Positions 26,328 to 34,752 of a DNA stretch of 64,000 nucleotides are shown piece after piece. The number at the start of each line of letters is the position of its first letter. Position 1 is the first letter of the stretch. The position numbers were made by a program, and so were the translations under genes. Under the pieces are notes generated by a model. The model ran no database searches. It was not told the origin of the DNA and worked only from the letters and a program-made list of their open reading frames with translations. This stretch comes from Polycladospora coralii (lineage in GTDB: Bacteria > Bacillota > Bacilli > Thermoactinomycetales > Thermoactinomycetaceae). The DNA is taken from assembly GCF_014773435.2 (NCBI RefSeq), contig NZ_JACXAG020000004.1:186001-250000 (forward strand). Direction: 5' to 3'.

Positions 26328-26473
26328 ATTCGATTCTGTGATCGAAGTGTTTCCTTTTGTGTAAACGCTCTTACATCGCAATTTCGGTTTGCAATTGCTT
26401 TTAGAAATGCGCGAATCTGCCAAGCTTTTCCGTGTAGATAAAAGGAATTGGATTCGAAGTGCTTTTTGATCAG
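26309..26473 (-). CDS. MciZ-like small protein, apparently without a standard start codon
   Basis: 54-codon frame whose product carries YLHGKAWQIRAFLK, close to the VGKAWEIRAKLK core of MciZ, the 40-residue mother-cell peptide that blocks FtsZ polymerisation during B. subtilis sporulation. AGGAG stands 5 bases before a CTG (26473) and 8 before an ATC; no in-frame ATG, GTG or TTG exists upstream of the conserved part before a TAG. So either CTG starts it or the gene has lost its start. The C-terminal 25 residues extend beyond B. subtilis MciZ. Lies next to nudF. Confidence 0.5.
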   Translation of the reverse strand: MIKKHFESNSFYLHGKAWQIRAFLKAIANRNCDVRAFTQKETLRSQNRIRLYDK

Positions 26474-26581
26474 ATCATCTCCTGTTCTCTTGCTATCATG
26501 TTCCTATTCATCCATCACTTTACTTATGTTTACACATATTGCATATTGATATACCTAAAATACGGCGAGGAGACGATACAT

Positions 26582-27115
26582 ATGAACAAATTTGAAGAAA
26601 AAACCATTACCACTGAATCCATCTATTCTGGAAAAGTGGTACACCTCCAAATAGATGAAGTGTTGCTACCCAACGGAAAAAAGTCGAAGCGTGAAATTGT
26701 AAAGCATCCAGGTGCCGTAGGAGTTGTAGCGATTACAGAGGAACAAAAAATTTTACTCGTACGTCAATTTCGTAAGGCCTTGGAAAAAACCATTTTAGAG
26801 ATACCTGCGGGTAAGTTAGAGCCAGGAGAAGATCCCGCAACTTGTGCGATCCGTGAACTAGAAGAAGAGACCGGCTATTGTGCAATGCATGTTAGACCGA
26901 TCGCATCATTCTACACTTCTCCTGGTTTTGCCGATGAATTGCTATACGTATATCAAGCAGAACAACTTACGCTTGGACAGCAACACACAGACGATGATGA
27001 GTTTGTGGAAGTGGTCTCTCTTACTCTGGATGAGTGTTTTGCTTCTATCCAAAAGGGTGAAATATGTGATGCTAAAACAGTTTTAGCGATTTATCATTGG
27101 CAGTTACTAAAGTAG
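26582..27115 (+). CDS. nudF: ADP-ribose pyrophosphatase (Nudix)
   Basis: Hydrolyses ADP-ribose to AMP and ribose 5-phosphate. The Nudix box is complete: GKLEPGEDPATCAIRELEEE then TGY. The upstream ADPRase region VRQFRKALEKTILEIPAGKL is typical of the NudF/YqkG type. 177 residues. The open frame reaches back to 26459, but the ATG at 26582 follows GAGGAGA at about 9 bases and gives the family-like start MNKFEEKTI. Same neighbourhood as B. subtilis yqkG. Confidence 0.92.
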   Translation: MNKFEEKTITTESIYSGKVVHLQIDEVLLPNGKKSKREIVKHPGAVGVVAITEEQKILLVRQFRKALEKTILEIPAGKLEPGEDPATCAIRELEEETGYCAMHVRPIASFYTSPGFADELLYVYQAEQLTLGQQHTDDDEFVEVVSLTLDECFASIQKGEICDAKTVLAIYHWQLLK

Positions 27116-27119
27116 CATC

Positions 27120-27155
27120 GTAACACGACGATTCATATCGTGTTACTCATTTTTT
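27120..27155 (+). terminator. Terminator of nudF
   Basis: GTAACACGA / TCGTGTTAC stem with a 9-base loop followed by TCATTTTTTT. Confidence 0.85.
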
Positions 27156-27174
27156 TGTTAAGAATACTTCTAAT

Positions 27175-27213
27175 CTCTCATCTCTATTCATAGATTAGAT
27201 GGTGAGATGAGAG
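27175..27213 (+). promoter_or_regulatory. Hairpin touching the spoIIM ribosome binding site
   Basis: CTCTCATCTC (27175-27184) and GAGATGAGAG (27204-27213) are perfect 10-base complements with a 19-base loop. The 3' arm runs into the GAGAGGAGAC ribosome binding site of spoIIM. It could limit translation initiation or be an operator dyad; nothing in the sequence decides. Confidence 0.45.
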
Positions 27214-27226
27214 AGGAGACTGGAAC

Positions 27227-27871
27227 ATGCTTAAGAAAAAAAGTTGGAGCAGTGATATTCAAAGCCATATCGAACAGCAAAAATCATTATATATATTTAT
27301 CACTGTTTTATTTATGGTTGGTGTTGCGTTTGGCGCGATTATCGTAAACACACTTGATCCCACTCAGAAAGAAGGGTTACTTAAATATTTAGGACATTTT
27401 TTTCAGGGTATAAATTCTGATTTCATAGCAGATCCCTTAGTAGCCTTTCAACATTCAATTGGCGATCATTTAAAAACCATTGGGTTGCTCTGGATTTTAG
27501 GTATTTCAGTAATCGGTATCCCTATATTACTCTTATTTGTATTCTTAAAAGGTCTGATGATTGGATTTACGGTAGGGTTTCTCGTAAGCGAATTATCTTG
27601 GAAAGGGTTATGGTTTGCTTTTGTGGCTGTAGTCCCACAAAATTTGCTTGTGATTCCAGTGTTGATTATTGTAGTGGTATCGGGAATACAGTTTTCAACT
27701 ACATTAGTCAGAAATCGATTACTTAACCATCGTGGGGTCATCTATCCGCAGTTTGTGACCTTTTCTATTCTCGTTTCATGTATGGCTGTTATTTTGTTGA
27801 TGGCTTCCCTGTTTGAGGCTTATATATCACCAGAATTAATGAAACATGCAATTCCAACCATTAAATTATAA
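27227..27871 (+). CDS. spoIIM: Stage II sporulation protein M
   Basis: Mother-cell membrane protein of the SpoIID-SpoIIM-SpoIIP machine that remodels septal peptidoglycan and drives engulfment. 214 residues with about five membrane segments; the pattern GVAFGAIIVNTLDPTQKEGLLKYL near the N-terminus, then GIPILLLFVFLKGLMIGFTVGF and VVPQNLLVIPVLI, is typical. Located directly before fur as in B. subtilis (yqkK-spoIIM-fur). Confidence 0.94.
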   Translation: MLKKKSWSSDIQSHIEQQKSLYIFITVLFMVGVAFGAIIVNTLDPTQKEGLLKYLGHFFQGINSDFIADPLVAFQHSIGDHLKTIGLLWILGISVIGIPILLLFVFLKGLMIGFTVGFLVSELSWKGLWFAFVAVVPQNLLVIPVLIIVVVSGIQFSTTLVRNRLLNHRGVIYPQFVTFSILVSCMAVILLMASLFEAYISPELMKHAIPTIKL

Positions 27872-27880
27872 TGATTATTA
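27866..27880 (+). promoter_or_regulatory. PerR-box-like operator upstream of fur
   Basis: TTATAATGATTATTA matches the PerR box TTATAATNATTATAA at every fixed position but one. It overlaps the spoIIM stop and lies 24 bp before the -35 of the fur promoter. B. subtilis fur belongs to the PerR regulon, so a role here is reasonable. AT-rich sequence makes chance matches easier. Confidence 0.45.
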
Positions 27881-27903
27881 GATTAAAAATAATCTTGCTA
27901 TGT

Positions 27904-27933
27904 TTGACTTCTTTTACACATCTCCCATATAAT
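27904..27933 (+). promoter_or_regulatory. Sigma-A promoter of fur
   Basis: TTGACT (27904-27909), an 18-bp spacer and TATAAT (27928-27933), about 30 bases before the fur start codon. Confidence 0.75.
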
Positions 27934-27961
27934 GATGAAAGAAAGACAGGGGGGTATTTGT

Positions 27962-28441
27962 GTGGAAAAACGGGTGAACCAAATCAAACAGCAGCTTTCT
28001 GCCCAGAATTATAAATTAACCCCTCAACGGGAAGCGACCGTCCGTGTGTTATTAGAGAATGAAGAAGATCATCTCAGTGCGGAAGATGTTTACTTATTGG
28101 TGAAAGAAAAGGCTCCGGAAATTGGTTTAGCGACCGTTTATCGCACATTAGAATTGTTAAGCGATTTACAGATTATCCATAAATTGAACTTTGGAGATGG
28201 TGTAACGCGATATGAGTTCCGAGCGGAAGGTGCAGAACATCATCATCATCACCTTTACTGTTTAAATTGTGGATCGGTAGATGAAATTATGGAAGATTTA
28301 TTAGGACCTATTGAAAAACAAGTCGAATCGGAGTATAATTTTCAGATCGTCGATCATCGCCTCACCTTTCATGGTATATGTAAACGTTGCAGAGGTAAAG
28401 TGGAAGATCCCAAAAAGTTATATAGCATCAAACTATCATAA
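27962..28441 (+). CDS. fur: Fur-family ferric uptake regulator
   Basis: Metal-dependent repressor, dimeric, with an N-terminal winged helix (LTPQREATVRVLLENEEDHLSAEDVYLL, GLATVYRTLELL) and a C-terminal dimerisation domain rich in metal ligands: AEHHHHHLYCLNCG and HGICKRCRG, i.e. two CxxC pairs for the structural zinc. The family includes Fur, Zur and PerR; the place after spoIIM matches B. subtilis fur (yqkL). The frame opens at 27932, but the GTG at 27962, about 8 bases from AGGGGGG, is the likely start (159 residues). Confidence 0.88.
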   Translation: MEKRVNQIKQQLSAQNYKLTPQREATVRVLLENEEDHLSAEDVYLLVKEKAPEIGLATVYRTLELLSDLQIIHKLNFGDGVTRYEFRAEGAEHHHHHLYCLNCGSVDEIMEDLLGPIEKQVESEYNFQIVDHRLTFHGICKRCRGKVEDPKKLYSIKLS

Positions 28442-28481
28442 CGGTTTCATTCCCTTTTATTCAATTTTAGATGATCGAATA

Positions 28482-28529
28482 AAAAGAACTCCCCTGCCTT
28501 AACGCATGCGGGTTCTTTTGCTTTTTTCT
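28482..28529 (+). terminator. Terminator of fur
   Basis: AAAAGAACTCCCCTGC / GCATGCGGGTTCTTTT stem with small internal mismatches, followed by GCTTTTTT. Confidence 0.75.
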
Positions 28530-28615
28530 TCAATAACTGATAGGTTCATGCACTTTGGTTCAAAATAGAGAAAACGAGCATGAAAATATCCTATTTTGAA
28601 GAAGGTGAACCTAAC

Positions 28616-29746
28616 ATGATTATTGGTGTTCCCAAAGAAGTGAAAAATAATGAGAACCGAATTGCGATTTCTCCTGCAGGAGTCGATGCCTTTATTCAAC
28701 AAGGACATGCGGTTTTTATTGAGAGTCAAGCAGGGGAAGGTAGCGGATTTACAGATTCAGATTTCATTGCGCATGGTGCACAAATCTGTGAAAATGCGAT
28801 CGAAGTATGGAATCAGGCTGATTTGATATTAAAAGTGAAAGAACCACAACCAGAAGAGTTTAGCTATTTTCGGCCAGGGTTAATTTTATTTACATACCTG
28901 CATCTTGCGCCCGAACCAGAACTAACAAAAGCGTTGATGGATCGAGAAGTAACTGCAATCGCTTATGAAACGATTCAAACCGAGGACGGTGCTTTGCCAC
29001 TTCTTATCCCCATGAGTGAAGTAGCTGGGAGGATGGCCGTGCAAATTGGTGCCCAGTTCTTAGAAAAGTCAAAAGGTGGAAGAGGTGTACTGCTCGGAGG
29101 TGTTCCAGGTGTTTTCCCTGCTGATGTCGTGATCATTGGAGGAGGCGTGGTTGGAGCGAATGCAGCTAAAATTGCATTAGGAATGGGCGCTAATGTAACA
29201 ATTCTTGATATTAATCCGAGAAGACTCCAACAGTTAGACGATCTTTATCAGGGGCGTTTACGCACCTTAATTTCAAACCACTATAACATTGCAAATGCTA
29301 CACAAAAAGCAGATCTATTAATTGGTGCAGTCTTAATTCCCGGACGTCGCGCCCCTAACTTAGTTACTGAAGACATGGTTAAAAATATGCAACCAGGAGC
29401 AGTGGTGGTAGATGTTGCGATTGATCAAGGTGGTTCAATCGCAACAATCGATCGAGTGACAACGCATGCAGATCCGATTTATGTCAAGCATGAGGTTGTA
29501 CACTATGCTGTTGCCAATATGCCGGGAGCTGTCCCCCGTACTTCTACCTATGCATTAACAAATGTAACCGTTCCGTATGCTTTGCAGATTGCATCTAAAG
29601 GCTTAATGAAAGCCTTACAAGCAAATCAAGCGCTGGCTAAAGGGGTTAATGTTGTGAATGGACATGTAACTTATGAGGCAGTAGCTGAAAGCTTAAAGCT
29701 TCCATATGTTCCTTTAAATGTTGCTGTACAAGCGAATATCTTATAA
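28616..29746 (+). CDS. ald: Alanine dehydrogenase
   Basis: NAD-dependent reversible deamination of L-alanine to pyruvate and ammonia; in bacilli needed for growth on alanine and for normal sporulation. 376 residues. Seen: [20 protein letters not shown] (substrate Arg/Lys), [19 protein letters not shown] with the catalytic His, [18 protein letters not shown] for NAD and [16 protein letters not shown]. The frame opens at 28580; the ATG at 28616 follows GAAGAAGGTG. It interrupts the fur-yqzK order known from B. subtilis. Confidence 0.96.
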   Translation: MIIGVPKEVKNNENRIAISPAGVDAFIQQGHAVFIESQAGEGSGFTDSDFIAHGAQICENAIEVWNQADLILKVKEPQPEEFSYFRPGLILFTYLHLAPEPELTKALMDREVTAIAYETIQTEDGALPLLIPMSEVAGRMAVQIGAQFLEKSKGGRGVLLGGVPGVFPADVVIIGGGVVGANAAKIALGMGANVTILDINPRRLQQLDDLYQGRLRTLISNHYNIANATQKADLLIGAVLIPGRRAPNLVTEDMVKNMQPGAVVVDVAIDQGGSIATIDRVTTHADPIYVKHEVVHYAVANMPGAVPRTSTYALTNVTVPYALQIASKGLMKALQANQALAKGVNVVNGHVTYEAVAESLKLPYVPLNVAVQANIL

Positions 29747-29843
29747 TGGATAGAGAGGTATGTTGCGAGCTTTCATAAGCATAATTGATCGCTGACTCCC
29801 ATATGGTATATCAACTCAACATATGGAAAAGGACGGTCTTAAG

Positions 29844-30089
29844 ATGATCATTTCTGCTCGTCATGTGAAGGCTTGGCTTCAGTTTATAACGTTGTTTATT
29901 GTTTTTACGTTACTGCTCTATCAAATCATGTCAGTGATCGCACCATTTTTTAAGCCAGATTTTTTATATGAAGAACCCATCGGTGGCGCACGTAAAGTAT
30001 TTGCTCAACATGCCGAGTCAATCACTCCTAAACAACCGTATGATGCAATCAAGGAAAGATTACAATGGTTTTACTGGTTGGGGGAATAA
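29844..30089 (+). CDS. DUF4227 small membrane protein (YqzK-like)
   Basis: 81 residues with one membrane helix (about 9-31) and a C-terminal RLQWFYWLGE that matches the conserved end of the DUF4227/YqzK family (RLxxFYxxGE). B. subtilis yqzK sits between fur and xerD-drm; here it lies before deoB, and xerD is not present. The ATG at 29823 opens the frame, but AAAGGACGG is spaced for the ATG at 29844. Function unknown. Confidence 0.75.
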   Translation: MIISARHVKAWLQFITLFIVFTLLLYQIMSVIAPFFKPDFLYEEPIGGARKVFAQHAESITPKQPYDAIKERLQWFYWLGE

Positions 30090-30126
30090 AACCGGCGCTC
30101 GATGGTAGAAATGAGGGGATTTGTTC

Positions 30127-31305
30127 ATGCGATTTTCACGTATTGCCTTTATTGTTTTAGATAGTGTAGGAATTGGAGAATTACCTGATGCCGCACAATA
30201 TAACGATGAAGGTGCACATACTTTAGGTAACATTGCCACTCATCGTAAGGGATTGCAGTTACCTCAACTTGCTAAAATGGGCTTAGGGAATATTGAATCG
30301 GTGGCAGGTGTGGAACCGACCGACTCTCCAACTGCTTACTTTACAAAAATGAGTGAAAAATCAAAGGGAAAGGATACGACTACAGGCCATTGGGAGTTTA
30401 TGGGCATTTATACAGACACCCCTTTTAAAACATATCCTGATGGTTTCCCTGAAGCATTAATCACATTATTGGAGCAAAAAACAGGTAGAAAAGTAATTGG
30501 TAATATTCCAGCATCTGGTACTGAAATTATTGCGCAATTAGGGGAAGAACACATGAAAACTGGCGCATTGATTGTATACACATCTGCTGATAGTGTGTTG
30601 CAAATTGCGGCGCATGAAGAAGTTGTTCCCTTAGAAGAGCTTTATCGATGCTGTGAGATTGCACGTGAATTAACACTGGACGAGCAATACTCTGTCATTC
30701 GTGTTATTGCTAGGCCATTTATAGGTGAGCCAGGCCATTTCGTGCGTACAGCAAATCGCCACGATTACTCCGTGCAACCCCCTGAACCAACAGTGTTAAA
30801 TGCGTTAAAAGATGCAGGTCGAGATATGATTGCAATTGGAAAAATTGCTGATATCTATGCGGATGAAGGTGTAACAAAATCGATCCGTACGCAATCAAAT
30901 ATGGATGGGGTCGATCAATTGATTCATGTCTTACAAACGGATTTTGATGGTTTAGCTTTTGTTAATTTAGTAGATTTTGATGCTAAATTTGGACATCGTC
31001 GTGATCCCGATGGTTATGCTGAAGCATTGGAAGAATTTGATCAGCGAATGCCTGAAATTCTAGATGTATTAAGAGAAGATGATTTACTTATTATCTCTGC
31101 TGATCATGGCAATGACCCTACACATCATGGGACTGATCACACACGTGAATATACACCCCTTCTAGTCTATGGCAAAAATTTGTCCAAGCCTGGAACTTCA
31201 CTTGGTATACGTGAATCTTTTGCCGACATCGGAGCTACGATAGCCGAAAATTTTGCTGTACAAGCACCTGCGATTGGAAAAAGTTTTCTAAATCAGTTGA
31301 AATAG
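30127..31305 (+). CDS. deoB: Phosphopentomutase
   Basis: Moves phosphate between C1 and C5 of ribose and deoxyribose, linking nucleoside phosphorolysis to the pentose pathway (drm in B. subtilis). Alkaline-phosphatase-like fold with two Mn ions: [13 protein letters not shown], the acceptor Thr in [14 protein letters not shown], and [19 protein letters not shown] near the C-terminus. 392 residues. GAGGGG is spaced 8 bases from the ATG at 30127; the TTG two codons earlier is too close. Confidence 0.96.
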   Translation: MRFSRIAFIVLDSVGIGELPDAAQYNDEGAHTLGNIATHRKGLQLPQLAKMGLGNIESVAGVEPTDSPTAYFTKMSEKSKGKDTTTGHWEFMGIYTDTPFKTYPDGFPEALITLLEQKTGRKVIGNIPASGTEIIAQLGEEHMKTGALIVYTSADSVLQIAAHEEVVPLEELYRCCEIARELTLDEQYSVIRVIARPFIGEPGHFVRTANRHDYSVQPPEPTVLNALKDAGRDMIAIGKIADIYADEGVTKSIRTQSNMDGVDQLIHVLQTDFDGLAFVNLVDFDAKFGHRRDPDGYAEALEEFDQRMPEILDVLREDDLLIISADHGNDPTHHGTDHTREYTPLLVYGKNLSKPGTSLGIRESFADIGATIAENFAVQAPAIGKSFLNQLK

Positions 31306-31333
31306 TCGATATGAGAGAGGAAAATGAATAAAC

Positions 31334-32155
31334 ATGAGCTTTACAAAACAAGAAATTCAAGAGGCTGCCCATTCGATTAACCAACAAATTGATGTGAAAC
31401 CCACAATCGGACTTATTCTCGGTTCTGGGTTAGGTGTGTTGAGTGAGGAGATTGAGCATGCGCAGACAATTGCATACCAAGATATTCCTCACTTTCCAGC
31501 TTCTACTGTAGAAGGTCATGCTGGTGAATTAATTATCGGACATTTGGAAGGGCGTCCGGTCGTGGTAATGGCAGGGCGGTTTCATCTATATGAAGGACAT
31601 GATGCAGCAAAGGTCACTTTTCCCATTCGGGTGATGAAAGCACTGGGGGTCGAAACACTGCTGGTAACCAATGCAGCAGGAGGAATCAATGAAGATTTTC
31701 AAGCTGGAGACTTAATGTTAATACGTGACCACATTAATTTCATGTTCCGCCATCCCCTAATCGGACCAAATGATGAAGATTTAGGCGTGCGCTTTCCGGA
31801 TATGTCAGACGCATACGATCCTGAGTTGGGAAAAATAGCTAAAAAAATAGCTTCAAACCAAGGGTTTCATTTACAAGAAGGCACCTATTCGGCTGTTCTC
31901 GGGCCGTCATATGAAACACCGGCTGAGATTCGTATGCTACGGAAGCTGGGTGGAGATGCAGTAGGGATGTCTACTGCTCCCGAGGTGATTGCGGCTCGTC
32001 ATGCTGGTATTCGCTGTTTGGGTATCTCTTGTATAAGCAATATGGCAGCGGGGATATTACCACAACCGCTCAGTCATGAGGAAGTAATGGATACAGCAAA
32101 CCAAGTAAAGTCAAAGTTTATTGGTTTAGTAAAGGGAATTGTAAAAGCGGTTTAA
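31334..32155 (+). CDS. Purine nucleoside phosphorylase, copy 1
   Basis: Trimeric-type PNP that splits guanosine and inosine (and deoxy forms) to base plus (deoxy)ribose 1-phosphate. 273 residues. Seen: [15 protein letters not shown], the phosphate-site HFPASTVEGHAGELI, MAGRFHLYEGH, TNAAGG, and [19 protein letters not shown] with the base-binding Asn in ISCISNMAAG (position of the Asn in INMAG). It retains Asn at the base-binding site. Tandem with a second PNP gene. Confidence 0.92.
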   Translation: MSFTKQEIQEAAHSINQQIDVKPTIGLILGSGLGVLSEEIEHAQTIAYQDIPHFPASTVEGHAGELIIGHLEGRPVVVMAGRFHLYEGHDAAKVTFPIRVMKALGVETLLVTNAAGGINEDFQAGDLMLIRDHINFMFRHPLIGPNDEDLGVRFPDMSDAYDPELGKIAKKIASNQGFHLQEGTYSAVLGPSYETPAEIRMLRKLGGDAVGMSTAPEVIAARHAGIRCLGISCISNMAAGILPQPLSHEEVMDTANQVKSKFIGLVKGIVKAV

Positions 32156-32288
32156 TCATAGATCCCTAAGAAAAATCCATTTTAAAATAATAAAAACATT
32201 TATGGTGCTAGTTAATCTTGAGTGTGTACAACATTCTGGTTTACGGCTAACATCACGCGTTAAAAATGAATTAGAGGAGACCAACGAG

Positions 32289-33116
32289 ATGAATCGATTA
32301 GTACAAATTGAAGAGGCCAAACATAAAATTAAAAGCTTATGCGCTGTGGAACCTGAAGTTGGATTAATTCTAGGCTCTGGATTAGGTGAGCTTGGCGATG
32401 AAATTGAAGAGGCAACTGTAATTCCTTATCATGAAATACCTCATTTTCCAGAGTCAACAGTTGCAGGACATGCAGGACAACTAGTCATTGGAAAATTGGC
32501 GGGTAAAAACGTCATTGCGATGCAAGGACGTTTCCATTTTTATGAAGGATACAGTCAACAAGATGTTGTATTCCCTGTTTATGTTATGCGCGCATTAGGC
32601 ATTCAAGTATTAGTCGTAACGAATGCGGCTGGTGGAATGAATGCTAACTTTAAACCAGGAGACCTAATGGTGATAACGGATCATCTTAATATGACCGGTT
32701 CTAACCCGCTGATCGGAAGCAATTTTGAAGAGCTTGGACCGCGTTTTCCAGACATGTCAGCTGCTTACACGCCAGCGTTAAGGGAAATTGCTTTCCAAGT
32801 GGCGAAGGAGCAAGGCGTTACCATTCAGCAAGGCGTTTATGCTGGAATTAGTGGTCCCACATATATGACGCCAGCTGAACTCATTATGTTACGTACATTA
32901 GGTGGAGATGCTGTAGGGATGTCAACTGTACCTGAGGTTATCGCAGCTAGTCATGGTGGCTTGAAAGTGCTCGGTATATCCTGTATTACCGATATGGCAA
33001 TCGGAGAGGAACTAGAACCACTAAGCCATGAACAAGTAGTAGCGGTAGCAAATCGGACGAAACCGATCTTTAAGAATTTAGTAAAAGGGATTGTAAAAGA
33101 GGTAACGACTTCATGA
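32289..33116 (+). CDS. Purine nucleoside phosphorylase, copy 2
   Basis: Paralogue of the preceding gene (275 residues) with the same motifs: [61 protein letters not shown]. Where copy 1 has ISCISNMAAG this one has [10 protein letters not shown], so Asn is replaced by Asp in the base pocket. That change may alter base preference, for example toward 6-amino purines. The frame opens at 32202, but GAGGAGA points to the ATG at 32289. Its last codon overlaps the next gene in ATGA. Confidence 0.92.
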   Translation: MNRLVQIEEAKHKIKSLCAVEPEVGLILGSGLGELGDEIEEATVIPYHEIPHFPESTVAGHAGQLVIGKLAGKNVIAMQGRFHFYEGYSQQDVVFPVYVMRALGIQVLVVTNAAGGMNANFKPGDLMVITDHLNMTGSNPLIGSNFEELGPRFPDMSAAYTPALREIAFQVAKEQGVTIQQGVYAGISGPTYMTPAELIMLRTLGGDAVGMSTVPEVIAASHGGLKVLGISCITDMAIGEELEPLSHEQVVAVANRTKPIFKNLVKGIVKEVTTS

Positions 33117-34438
33117 ACACAGTAGAGATCATTCGCAAGAAACGAGATGGTCATGTATTAACGACAGCAGAAATTGATTACATGATATCTGGCTATAGCA
33201 CAGGAGAAATTCCTGACTATCAAATGTCTGCATGGGCTATGGCTGTTTTTAATCAAGGAATGACAGCAAAAGAGACCGCTGATCTAACAATGGCTATGAT
33301 TGCTTCTGGCGAACAAGTAGATTTATCACAAATTCAGGGTATAAAAGTAGATAAACATAGCACAGGGGGGGTAGGGGATACAACTACACTCGTACTTGCC
33401 CCCTTAGTCGCTACCGCTGGCATACCCGTAGCGAAGCTATCAGGGCGCGGATTAGGGCATACGGGAGGAACGATAGACAAATTAGAATCCATTACAGGGT
33501 TTTCGACCGAAATGGAAATCGCGCGTTTCTCTGAACTGGTGAATGAGAACCAAATTGCGGTAATGGGACAAACCGCTAACTTAACCCCTGCGGATAAGAA
33601 GCTATATGCCTTAAGGGACGTGACAGCAACGGTAGACTCTATTCCCCTTATTGCAAGCTCGATTATGAGCAAAAAAATTGCAGCGGGTACTGATGCCATT
33701 TGTTTAGATGTAAAAACAGGTGATGGGGCCTTTATGAAAGAAGAAGCTGATGCGATTCGATTAGCGGAAGCCATGGTGGAAATAGGAAAACATGTGGGTA
33801 GAACGACCATCGCTGTCGTCAGTGATATGAGTCAACCACTAGGAAAAGCCATTGGAAATGCGATTGAAATAGAAGAGGCAATTGACACGCTAGCAGGTAA
33901 GGGACCAGAAGATTTAACTGAGCTCAGTCTAGTTTTAGGCGCCCATATGCTTACTTTGTCGCAGAAGTATACCGATGTAGCGAAGGCACGTGAAGCGCTC
34001 GAAATCGCTATCCAAAATGGAAGCGCATTAGAAAAGTTAAAGCAATTTGTTGCGGGGCAGAATGGAGATCAGGATCAAATTGAGCATCCTGAGCAGCTAC
34101 CACAACCGCAGCAAAAAATAGAGGTCAAGATAGAGAAATCTGGATATGTAACAGGGATATTCGCTGAAGAAGTGGGTGTATGTGCCATGTTACTTGGAGC
34201 AGGACGTCGTACAAAAGAAGATGAAATTGATCATGCGGTTGGCATTCGTCTTCATAAAAAAGTAGGTGATGAAGTAAAGGCTGGAGATGTTATCGCCACA
34301 ATGTATGTAAACGATACGCAATATGTCTCTGAAGTCCAAGAAAGATTACTGCAAGCCTATACGATCGCTGATGTACACGTAACACCTGCCAAATTGATTA
34401 GATGCATCGTAACAACAGATGGTGTGATGCAATATTAA
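33113..34438 (+). CDS. pdp: Pyrimidine-nucleoside phosphorylase
   Basis: Phosphorolysis of uridine, deoxyuridine and thymidine. 441 residues. Seen: [62 protein letters not shown] split over the phosphate and sugar sites. Starts in ATGA overlap with the second PNP gene, so translation is probably coupled. Closes the deoB-pnp-pnp-pdp salvage operon, followed by a strong terminator. Confidence 0.96.
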   Translation: MNTVEIIRKKRDGHVLTTAEIDYMISGYSTGEIPDYQMSAWAMAVFNQGMTAKETADLTMAMIASGEQVDLSQIQGIKVDKHSTGGVGDTTTLVLAPLVATAGIPVAKLSGRGLGHTGGTIDKLESITGFSTEMEIARFSELVNENQIAVMGQTANLTPADKKLYALRDVTATVDSIPLIASSIMSKKIAAGTDAICLDVKTGDGAFMKEEADAIRLAEAMVEIGKHVGRTTIAVVSDMSQPLGKAIGNAIEIEEAIDTLAGKGPEDLTELSLVLGAHMLTLSQKYTDVAKAREALEIAIQNGSALEKLKQFVAGQNGDQDQIEHPEQLPQPQQKIEVKIEKSGYVTGIFAEEVGVCAMLLGAGRRTKEDEIDHAVGIRLHKKVGDEVKAGDVIATMYVNDTQYVSEVQERLLQAYTIADVHVTPAKLIRCIVTTDGVMQY

Positions 34439-34484
34439 AAATACCTTCTCAGGAGCTCCCAAACAGCCCTGAGAAGGTATTTTT
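34437..34484 (+). terminator. Terminator of the nucleoside salvage operon
   Basis: Perfect 16-base stem AAAATACCTTCTCAGG / CCTGAGAAGGTATTTT with a 15-base loop and a following T; its 5' arm starts inside the pdp stop codon. Confidence 0.92.
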
Positions 34485-34495
34485 ATATAATCGCG

Positions 34496-34609
34496 TTAAG
34501 ATTCATCTATAGGGATGAAACCGAGCGCATCATAGGTGTAAAAACGTTCGTACATGGTTATTTCTAGGTCGCCAAACGGAATAGGATTAGGATACAGTAG
34601 AATAATAAT
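34496..34609 (-). pseudogene. Possible remnant coding fragment, about 37 codons
   Basis: A minus-strand frame without start codon reads IPFGDLEITMYERFYTYD and ends ALGFIPIDES before a TAA. The composition looks like real protein C-terminus and not random AT-rich sequence. Upstream it is closed by a TGA, and there is no ribosome binding site. Most likely the tail of a decayed gene; it may also be chance. Confidence 0.3.
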
Positions 34610-34693
34610 TCATATGACTTACCGCAATAAACAATCTCATATAAAATAAAGGGAATATACAAAAAAATAAAACATTAAAATCTATGAATATTA

Positions 34694-34721
34694 TTGCGAA
34701 AATATTTAAATAGTTTATAAT
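34694..34721 (+). promoter_or_regulatory. Sigma-A-type promoter of inhA copy 1
   Basis: TTGCGA, 16-bp spacer, TATAAT. The same TTGCxA-N16-TATAAT arrangement with similar spacer precedes each of the three protease genes. Confidence 0.7.
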
Positions 34722-34752
34722 TATAGTAATTAGTAAAAAAGGAGGAATTATA

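Noticed and set aside
33334-33810. 158-codon frame antisense to pdp
   Set aside because: Lies fully inside the well-supported pdp gene, with antisense-type composition.
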